A stretch of 54,260 bases of DNA from Sedimentisphaerales bacterium (GTDB lineage Bacteria > Planctomycetota > Phycisphaerae > Sedimentisphaerales > Anaerobacaceae). The stretch spans positions 1-54,260 of the forward strand of contig JAFGCD010000144.1 in assembly GCA_016932835.1 (NCBI GenBank). The letters are read 5' to 3'. A program made the position numbers and the translations under genes. Every line of letters begins with the position of its first letter. Within the stretch, counting starts at the first letter, position 1. The notes under the pieces were generated by a model. That model did no database searches, was not told the DNA's origin, and saw only the letters and a list, made by a program, of their open reading frames with translations. This document shows, piece by piece, positions 35,209 through 45,500 of the stretch.

Positions 35209-35541
35209 GGATTTGTTCCTTTCCGAATGACATTTACGCCGGCCGGCGCCGTCACCGGCCCTTTGCCCCGGCATTGATATTCAGACAAGATAGCAGATTG
35301 CCCCGCCAGGGGCAACATCAACCGTGTAATTTTGAACCGGACTGATATTGCCGAAAGTGTTATTTTTTTCGTGGACGAAGGGGGTTGTTCGCCGCCCTAA
35401 GAGAAGATAGAATATCCCCTGTCGGCCCGGAAATAGTGCTTGTAGAAGCGCTATGCAGCAAGAGGGCCGGTACAAGGCTCTTCTATGCAGAGCCGAGGTC
35501 GATAGTAAGTAAAAAATAAAATAAGAAAGGAGAACCATCTC
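35209..35541. other. Shared upstream region of GH172 and DUF1080 genes
   Basis: This 333-base region separates divergent starts. It carries the ribosome sites of both genes and AT-rich parts around 35340-35375 and 35505-35530, which are the likely promoter areas. I see no consensus pair that I would trust, and no long inverted repeat. Confidence 0.4.
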
Positions 35542-36510
35542 ATGACTCGCATCCACAACTTCAAGCTGTTAGTTTTTCCAATCGCCATCTTCTGTATCGC
35601 AGGCAGCACGCACGCAAAAACCATCATGGGCCAATACAAAGGGACATTCTATCCGGACAGCACGGTCAAAATGAACGCCACGGCGTGTGTCGTCGATGAG
35701 GGAGACAACCGATATCGAATCGCTATCAAAGCAGAGTCCGGGGACCCCGCAATCGAAGGTGCTGCAGTTGAGATATACGGAAACCTCAACGGCGAGCAGT
35801 TCGAGATTAACAGCAGGGCGGGCGGATACGGCTGGAAGGGCGAGATCAACAACGGGCACCTCTCAGCAAGGAGCGAATACGGCCAGCATTTCGAATTGGA
35901 CTGGATCGAGAGCAAATCGCCGAATGCGGAAATGAAACCTCCGCAAGACGCGATTATTCTCCTGCCCTACAAGCCGGGCGAAAAAGCAGACCTCAGCGCC
36001 TGGACAAATGGAAACTGGGAAGCCCTGGACGACGGAGTCATGCAGATAGCTCGCGGCAAAGGAGCAAACAGGACCAAACAGAGCTTCAGCGATATCAAGC
36101 ATTATCACATCGAGTTCAAACTACCCCTCGAGCCGAAAGGTCGAGGTCAAGGCCGGGCCAACAGCGGCGCATATCTGCTCGATTCCTATGAAGTCCAGAT
36201 ACTCGATTCCTTCGGCCTGGTCCACACCTCCGGCGACTGCGGCGGCCTCTACAATCTCGCACGCGCCAAGGTCAATGCGTCCCTGCCCCCCGAGGTCTGG
36301 CAAACCTACGATATCACGTTCCGCGCCGCCCGGCTGGATGACAACGGCGACGTCAAGGAGCACCCGAGGATAACCGTCATACACAACGGAATCAAGATTC
36401 ACGACAACCAGGAAATACCGAGGAACCGCCATCGGACCAAAGGCCCGTTCCAGTTGCAGGACCACGGCCACCCAATACAGTTCCGAAACATCTGGGTTGT
36501 CGAAGGATAA
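35542..36510 (+). CDS. Secreted DUF1080 (3-keto-disaccharide hydrolase-type) protein
   Basis: The product is 322 residues with a strong ribosome site (AAAGGAGAA) before the ATG. A signal peptide (about 1-25, ending STHA) leads to a short beta-rich N-terminal part. The DUF1080 concanavalin-like sandwich follows (about 150-322), with 'HYHIEFKLPLEPKGRGQGRANSG', broken here, then GAYLLDSYEVQILDSFG and the C-terminal GPFQLQDHGHPIQFRNIWV, which is diagnostic. Some DUF1080 members hydrolyse 3-keto-disaccharides; others bind glycans. A periplasmic or surface location is likely. It converges on the giant repeat protein. Confidence 0.9.
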   Translation: MTRIHNFKLLVFPIAIFCIAGSTHAKTIMGQYKGTFYPDSTVKMNATACVVDEGDNRYRIAIKAESGDPAIEGAAVEIYGNLNGEQFEINSRAGGYGWKGEINNGHLSARSEYGQHFELDWIESKSPNAEMKPPQDAIILLPYKPGEKADLSAWTNGNWEALDDGVMQIARGKGANRTKQSFSDIKHYHIEFKLPLEPKGRGQGRANSGAYLLDSYEVQILDSFGLVHTSGDCGGLYNLARAKVNASLPPEVWQTYDITFRAARLDDNGDVKEHPRITVIHNGIKIHDNQEIPRNRHRTKGPFQLQDHGHPIQFRNIWVVEG

Positions 36511-36581
36511 CTGCGTCGCAGCCGTGCCCGTAATCGAAACTCGATATATGAACCTGTGGCCGAACTGCTGATGGCGCCGGT

Positions 36582-39500
36582 TCAAAAGCCCGGAGTTGGC
36601 GGATCAGAAGCGGCCCAGTTGTTCGGATCGTTGGCGTACAGATCCAGCCAGATCCTGCTCAGGCTCGCCCCGCCGCCGTCCGGCTCCGTTGGCCATTGGT
36701 CAATATCGCCCGGCTCGCCGCCCGGATGATACCCGTCGCTGTAACCGACACGCTCGACCCTGATCCAGTTTCGCTGCCCAAGTTCGTTCAGATCGCCGGG
36801 CCGCGATAGATCCACATCCTCGCCCGAATTGCTGAGGCTGCCTTCGTAGGGCCCCAGAAGCATCACGCCCGAAGGCGGGAAACCGTACTCGGCCAGGTAA
36901 GCGCCAATATCCTTGGCAATTATGATGTAGCTCTCAGGCGCCATCGTAAAGCCGGGGTACCCCGGAAACTTGAAATCGATACCGTTGGTGAATCGCCACG
37001 GCAGGCCTTCGTTGCTGTCGTACAGCGTTGCTCCGACTGTGCTCGACGTATTGTAAAGCTCGATGTACTCCAGCTTCTGGTCGCCCGAAACCGGGTTATA
37101 CATCATCTCCGTAATCACTACCGGGCCCACCTTCGGATAAGCGTTCTTATCGCCCGGGGTAATGTGATCCATCGATACGAAGTTGTAGTTGCCCGTGCTC
37201 CTCTTGAAATACCGTCCGAACGATATACCGGTCTGCGAAGCCCCGAAGTCCTCTCCGGCGCGATAGCCGGTGACAATTCCCTCCTCCCCGGACCTCAGAT
37301 AGACCGCTTCGCCGTCTTCGCTCAATGCAAAAGCGACAATACGGCCCGGGTCGCTCGCCGGGTCGCCGAAATTCGTATCTTCGTAGAAGACCCAATAGTC
37401 GTAGGCGTCGATCTCCGTGCCCGGAGCGATCCTGTACTTCATCGGCTCGGACTCGCTGTCGCTGAGATACCACCCGCCGATGTTAATAGTCGAACCCGTC
37501 GTATTATAAAGTTCGATCCAGTCGGCGGCGACGCCGTGAGAATGAGCCAGCACCTCGTTTATGACAATCGCGCCGGGATTGGGAATTATCCCGCTGTCGT
37601 CGGCGCCCGGTGAACCGCCTGTATATACGCTCGCTCGCCAGTAATCTTTCTCGGCCCAGGTGTTGGGGTCGCCGTTCGTCGGGTCTATTATCGTCAGCGA
37701 GTAGCCGTCGCCGTCGGTGATGCTTCGCCAGCCGTCCTTGTACTTGAAATCGTGAATGATTTGACCGATAGCGTCCACTAACACGATTCGCTCGCCCGCA
37801 TTGTCGAGTTTGCCCGAATACTCGCCTGCAATTAACCCGGAATACCCCGGATTCGCCGCCATGAACGCCGCTAACTGCCGGACAACGATTACGTACTGTC
37901 CCTCGCCGAGATCGACATCGCCGAACGTAAAATCGACGCCGTTGGTGAATCGCACCCAACTGAGGTTTATAGATGTGCCGCCGACGTTTTTCAGTTCTAT
38001 GAACTCCTCGTTCGGATCGTCCGGGTCGCCCGTCTCACCCGGATGATACATAATCTCGGTAATCCGCAGGCTGTCTTTCACCGGACCCACCGCATAAGAG
38101 GCCTCCTGCAAAGCGCTCCATACACCGTCGAACACGCGAGCCTTCACCTTCGTGCTGTCGTCTATCGATATCGAACCGACATATGCAGTCGCCGACGGTG
38201 ACGGGTCGCCCTGGCCTGTCTCGGCTGCTTCCATTTCAACCGAAAGAAGGAAGTCGGAGTTCGTCGTGCCGTAGTTAAGCCCCTGAATGGCCAGAATGTT
38301 GCTGCCTATTTGAAGCTTGTTGATTTCTCCGGTGATATCGATCTCCTCGAACTCTCTGGCCAGAGTGTCGTCATGGCTTGCCTCGGCGCCGGAATTCCAC
38401 TCCGGCGTCACGGCGTCGGCGAAATTGCGGCTTGCCACTCGGTTGCCGTTGATATAAGCGACAAAGCCGTCGTCGTAGCGAACTTTCAGCGTCAACTGGC
38501 TCATGTCCAGCGAGCTTACCGTAAACGGGATACGAACGTAGCAGGTGCGATTGGTACCGTACATTGCCGATTCCACGTCGATATCGATCAGGTCGTCGTA
38601 ATTCACCGGATCGCCCGGATTCCTTTCGTAACCGATCGCCTCCTTGTGTAAGTGGCGTGTCCATCCGGAATGGTCGTAGCCGAGTGTCGTCCATGCGATG
38701 CCTGCCGGCGACAGGTAGGCGCCGTCGATTGGGACTCCGAATGTTACGCCGGGCCCGCTCCAGGTAACCGCCAGGTTATCACCGCCGCCGTCTTCTTTTA
38801 CCATTGCTTCTATGTAGTACCTGTTGCCGCCCACGAGAGAAATCGTCGCCGATTGCTCCGGCCCGCTCTGCCAATCCCTGCTTGCGCTCCACGAGTCTTC
38901 ATAGGCGATCAAGACGGCATTGTCGGGATCATCATTCGTACTAAGCCATAGTTCACTTCCATCGTCGCTCGATACCCAGAACGTATAATTGCCTGTCGCA
39001 GGCGGGTGCACATATCCGCTTATTCTCGCGCCGTACTGGTCCGCCCAGTCCACGGGTTGTTCGAAGCTTGGCAGATAGTAACTGCCGCTGGGATTATCCG
39101 GATAAGCAGGGTGTGAAACGAGATTGGAGACAGCTGTTCCGCCAATCCCCATCCAGTATTCGTACCTGATCGAACCGGTCGTTGCGACAACGGGCCCGGT
39201 CGGGACAAGTACGCGCTTCTCAGCGTCCTCAGAAACGAGTGTCACGGTCGAGCCGGGTGTTGACTGGCCCAGAGGCAGTCTCGGATCGCTGCCGTCGGTC
39301 GTGTAGTATATCGTTCCGCTCGGAGCGCTCATAGTCAGGCTGTATCCGGACGAGACCTCCCCGCCCGGATAACTCAGCGAAGGCGGATCGATATGCGGAT
39401 ACAGCGGGGCCGGCGCGCCGCTTCGCAATGTCGTATTTCTCAACTGCCCGATGATCGTATCGGCCCGGCCGGGGAAAAAGTTGATAATCTCGTTGTTCAA

Positions 39501-42500
39501 CGCGTTGATCCACGTGTTCTTGGTCAGACCCAAATCGCCCCAACGCGCCGACTCGGCTATTATCGCCATGTCGATCTGCCCCGCTCGGAACTGGAATCGC
39601 GGAATCGTATTTTCATCCCTCAGCAGACCGCCGTTGAGAAGGTGCTTGAACGCACGGTCGGAAAAACGAACGCGATAGTCGCCGTGCGCCATCAGTTCCT
39701 GATGAATCCACTGCGGATTGCTGTATATGAATATGTCGCCTGCCGGGTAGGGTCCGGTCCTGTCAACAAGTCCGCGCGACATCGAATGCTCGGCGTCGTG
39801 CACGAAGAACCTGAAACCCTCATCCCCGTAGCGGTTGCGAATCCCGTACCAGTTATTAGGCTTGTTATTGCCGAGGAACCACGAGATCGGGGCGTCCCGG
39901 TCGCCGTCGAAGAAGACCATAATCATGTAGTCTATCAGGTTCTCCGCATCGAGCAGGACAGGGTAGGCATAGTTGCGCGTCCCGTCGATATTGAGGCCCA
40001 TCGAGCGGTAGAAGTTCTCATTGGCGCCGAAGCCGAGATTCGCCAGGTCCCACAACTGCTGCCACGTGTCCATAGTTCCGTCGGTCGCCTCGATCTGGTA
40101 GTCGCCGTCGCCGACGGCCTTGACGACGTCGTATTCATCCTTGTCGCCGCCGAAATAAGACTCCGCGTATGCGGCCTCGGACCGCTCCTGCGTCTGGAAC
40201 AGGCCCCAGTATTGCCCGTTGATGTAAAGGTGATAATACCGGCTTCTCGTGTTGGGCTGGCCCATCAGTCCCTGGCTGTCACGCGCCCAGACCTCCCGGC
40301 ACATTACATTATCGCTGTTGTTCTCGAAGCTCCACGAGTAGTTCTGCGCCGTTCTCAAATCCATCTTGTCGAATTTCTCAACGCCCTCGTCCCCGAAAAG
40401 CGGGTAGTCGAGCTTGCCCGCTCCGTATTCGCTTCGGAAAAACAGCCTGAAGGCGTGTTTCGGGTTGCCCCCGCTTCTGCTGTATCCTCCGCGAATCCGA
40501 ATCCCGCAGTCTATCTGGAAGCCGCCCTGCATATCCCTCGGAAGCTGCCAGGAATACCCGCCGAGTCCGTCGGGGAGCAACTGCAGGTCCGGGAAACCGG
40601 GCCCCTGAGGATTGTAGGGATAGATTAACTCTACGGAGGTCGGCCTCTCCCAATCGTAGCCGTGGTTATACGCATTGACGTAAATGCCTGTAACCGGATC
40701 GAAGAGGTGTTGCAAGTCGGTGACTATGGAGATTGTCGGGATTGCAACCAGCGCCTCATCGAGCTGCGGACCCCACGTTGCGTCACCGACGACGCCCGCG
40801 TCCATTCCGTATTCGAACTTCTGCCCGTTCAAGCCGTCGTCCGGCCAGTTGGCGTCCGGCTTCTCGCCGCTGAGCGATTGCGTAATGACATCGCCGACGA
40901 AGATATACGTATGAGTCTCGACCTCGGAATCGAGATACCCAGGCTTCGTGCATACTGCCCGCAATGTCGTTGTTTCGTCTATATGAATCGCAGCCGTATA
41001 GACATGCCCGTTGCTCGCAGAAGGCCTCGAACCGTTTGTCGTGTAGCGAATCTCGCCGCCGCTGGTCCCGGTGGACAGTATCAGGTCGAACCCGCTGTTG
41101 TAGAAGCCGCGCTCGTGGCTGAACCAGACCTCGTCGGCAATCCCAAGCGCCCCGCCTGCATTGAACGCTCCAGGAGTCGCCGGGATGAAATACTGGTAAA
41201 CGTCGGACTCACTCGCCGCGACAAGCTCCGGAAGAAGCAGAAATTCGTCGTCGCTCTGGCTGTCGTTCAACGCCTGGATCGCCAGAACGTTCTTGCCCGT
41301 CACAAGCGCGTCGAGATGGGCGAGGACATTATTAGGCTCGAAGGTCTCCGAATCGACGATAGGACGGTCGGAAAGCGCCGCCGAATTCCAGGCCGGTGCG
41401 CTCGGAGCATTGCCCCAGGCGACCTTTTCGCCGTTGAGATATGCGACGTAGCCGTCCTCGTATTTCGTTTGCAGCATCAGCGTATCGAACGTATCGGCCT
41501 GGCCCGCTTCCAGATAAAACTCGATCCGCGTCCACAGCGACGAGTTGACGTTCAGCATGGCCTGACGCAGAGCGTTCGTCCCCGCGCTGTCGCCGGTGAC
41601 GTTATCCACCACCGCCGTACACAAAACGCCCGCCGTATGCGACGTCACGCAGAGCCCGGCATATACGTTCGTGCCCATGGTTATCGTGGTGCTGGCCTGC
41701 TCGGCCCACGTCCCGGGCGAACCGCCAGCATCCGGTGCGTAATAGCCACTGATAGTGTCCCCGATACGCTCTATTCTCACCCAGAAAGGCACCAGGGCTG
41801 TGCCGGTATCGACGGTGTTGTCCCACGACCGGTCATCGGTCTCGGCTCGCCACTGCATCGACCGTTTGCCGCTCGGAGTCACTATCATCATCGCGTGCTT
41901 CGATCCGCCGGTAAGTGTCTCGCGAATCATGACGCCCGCTTTCGCCCATTCGTTCGTGTTCTCGACGCTCGTTACCCGAGCGGTCAATCCGCCGTCGCCG
42001 CTTAGAGGGGCATAAACGTAGTAGAAATTGTCCGAATAGTTCCAGATGTCGTCGCCGTCTGCTTCTATCGTATAAACGCCCCCCACAGCCGTATGCGAAC
42101 CTGCCGCCGAAGGACTGCCTATATCCTGGCCCGTCTCCACCGCCGGGGGCTCGAAACTCAAAGCCGTCGTCGCCGTCTGCCAGGAAGAATCCGCAAAATC
42201 CCTCGCCGTCCAGTCCAGCCCCGCATCGCTCACCGTCGGCACGTGATATTTCACCGTCGCACCTTCAGCCACGAGCTTTATCGCATTCTGAGACCGGCCG
42301 TATGATACGTCCGACAACTGCACCGGATACTCCGGCCAGTACTCGTGGACAACGCTGATGCCGTCTCTGGATACAAGCGCGAGGTATTCCCGGTCCGCAT
42401 CCAGCTCGAAGTTTGTGTGAAGCGGACTGCCCGCGACCCGGCGGTCTTTATTGGAAGCGAAGACAATCAGGAAATCGCCCGGATCGATCTCGACGCCCGA

Positions 42501-45500
42501 CGGAAATTCCCACTTCGCAAGGTTCGAATCACTGGCCGTCAGATACCAGCCGCTAAGGTCGATGGTTATATCCGTCGGATTATAAATCTCGATCCAGTCC
42601 GACGAGTCACCGTCCTCATCGACCAACTGTCCGTCTTGTATAGGCGGATTCGGGCTGTGATTGCTCGCCATAAATTCGTTGATAACCAGAGGCTGGCCGT
42701 AGCTGCCGAAGATGACCGTCCCTTCGCCTTCGTTCACCACCGCCGTCCTGTCTCGGGCGCTGATCCAGCCTGCGATCTCCTTGAATTCGATTAAGTGAGA
42801 GCCCGTCGGCATGTCGCTGATAGTCTCGCCGCTGTTGTGCCAGTCCCCTCCGTCCGCACGCCACTGCGCTCCCCCGGCCACTGCCTCGGCAGGCCCGATA
42901 TCAACACGCAAAGAACCCGCCTGGCCGCCGTAGGCCCGCGATATGCTCGTAAGCTCCCCGCTGTTGACCTGAACGCTCTCCGAAGCCGGCGTTATCCAGC
43001 CCGCAACATCTCGGAAATCGACATTGTGCAGGCCGGAAGCCAGACCCGTCACCGTCACGCCGCTGGTAAGCCATATCCCCCCATCGACACGCCATTGCGC
43101 GCCCTGATCAACCGCGGCCTGAGGAGTCAGCGTTACCCGCAGAGAACCGACAGGTTCGATATAAGAACCGCCGATGTCGGTCAGTTCGCCCTCATATATC
43201 TGGGCGGTCGTGTCATCGGGTGTAACCCAGCCGGCGACATCCTTGAATTCGATCGTGTAAAAGCCAACGGGCAAATTAGCAACGACGCTGCCGCTGTCAC
43301 GCCAGATGCCGCCGTCGATACGCCACTGCGCCCCGGCGGCAACCGCCGACGACGGAGAAATCGTCACACGCAGCGAACCTACCTGCTCGACATAGGACCG
43401 GCTGATGTCCGTAAGCACGCCGTCATCTACCTGCACGACTTCGCCGCTCGGCTTCGTCCACCCTTCAACATCCTTGAACTCGACCGCGTGTGACCCGACG
43501 CTCAAGGCGCCGACTGTCGCGCCGCTGTTCTGCCAGACTCCCCCGTCAACACGCCACTGCGCTCCCGCCGTCACCGCCCCGGCAGGCAAAATCGTAACAC
43601 GCAATGAGCCGGCCTGCTCGGCGTATGCCCGGCTGATGTGGGTCAGGACGCCGTCGCTTATTTCGATAACCTCGCTGTCAGGCGGCGTCCAACCGGCCGC
43701 GTCTCTGAAATCGATAGTGTGTGAGCCGACGGCCAGGTCCGTTAGCGTTACTCCGCTGGTCAGCCACAGCCCCCCATCGACGCGCCATTGTGCCCCGGCG
43801 CTGACCGCCGCAGCAGGCGTAATATCCACCTTCAGCGAACCGACCTGAAGAATATACGTCCCGCTCGTGCTGGTCGTAGCTCCGTTATTGATCTGGACGA
43901 CCTCGCTGCCCGGCGCCGTCCAACTGCTTATCCCCTTGTAGTCAACCGTATGCGAGCCAACGGCCAAGCCGCTGACCGTAGCGCCGCTGTTCCGCCAAAC
44001 CCCGCCGTCAACACGCCACTGCCCACCGGCCGCTGCCGCCTCCGAAGGCAAAATCGTGACCTGAAGCGAGCCGGTCTGCTGAACGTATGTCCCGCTCGTG
44101 CCGGTCAATACGCCGTCGTTTATCTCCACGACCTCGCCGCCGGGCTTAGTCCACCCCGCAACGTCCTGGTAATCGACCGTATGCGAGCCCACGGCCAAAC
44201 CGCTGACCGTAGCGCCGCTGTTCTGCCAGGCCCCTCCGTCAACACGCCACTTAGCTCCCGCTGTGATTGCCTCGGAAGGCAGAATATCGACCTTCAGTGA
44301 GCCGACCTGCTGGACATACGACCTGCTGATATCCGTCAACACTCCGTTGCTTATCTCCACGACTTCGCTGCCGGGCTTGGTCCAGCCTGCGGTATCTTTG
44401 AATTCGACCGTATGCGAGCCGACCGGCAGCCCGGCCACCGTCGCGCCGCTGTTCTGCCAGGCCCCCCCGTCAACACGCCACTGCGCCCCGGCCGATGCCG
44501 CACCGGACGGAAGGATCGTCACCCGCAGCGAACCGGTCTGCTGAACGTATGTCCCGCTTGTATTTGTAAGTTCGCCGTCGTTTATCTGCACGACCTCGCT
44601 GCCCGGCCTGGTCCACCCGGCAATGTCCTGGTAATCGACCGTATGCGAGCCCACGGCCAAACCGCTGACCGTAGCACCGCTGTTCTGCCAGTCCCCGCCG
44701 TCAACGCGCCACTTGGCCCCGACCGTGATTGCCCCGGAAGGCAGAATATCGACCTTCAAAGAGCCGACTTGCTGCGTGTATGACCTGCTGATATCCGTCA
44801 ACGCGCCGTCGCTTATATCCACGACCTCACTGCTCGGTTGCGTCCACCCGCCGATATCCTTGTATTCGACCGAGTGCGCCCCGACCCCCAATCCCGTCGC
44901 GGTCGCGCCGCTGTTCTGCCACGCCCCCCCGTCAACGCGCCACTGCGCCCCGGCTGTAACCGCCCCTGCCGGTGAAAGCGTCACACGCAGCGAGCCGGTC
45001 TGTCGAACGTACGTCCCGCTCGTACTCGTCAGCGCCCCGTCGTTTACTTGCACGACTTCGCTGTCCGGCTTCGTCCAGCCCGCAACATCTCTATACTCAA
45101 CCGTGTGCGAGCCGACTGCCAAATCGTTCACCGTTACGCCGCTGGTCAGCCATATACCGCCATCGACACGCCACTGCCCCCCGGCTGTTACCGCCTCAGA
45201 CGGCAGAATAGTAACCTGCAGAGAACCTACCTTCAGGACATACGTTCCGTTCGCGGTGGTCGTCGCCCCGTTATTGACCTGCACCACTTCGCTGCCCGGC
45301 TCTGTCCATCCCGTTGTCGGCTTGTATTCGACCGTATGCGACCCCACAACCAAACCGCTCACCGTCGCGCCGCTGTCCTGCCACGTCCCCCCGTCAACGC
45401 GCCACTGCGCACCCGCAGTGACCGCCTCAGACGGCGAAATACTAACCTGCAGAGAGCCCGTCTGGCGAATATAGGTTCCGCTCGTACTCGTCAATTCACC

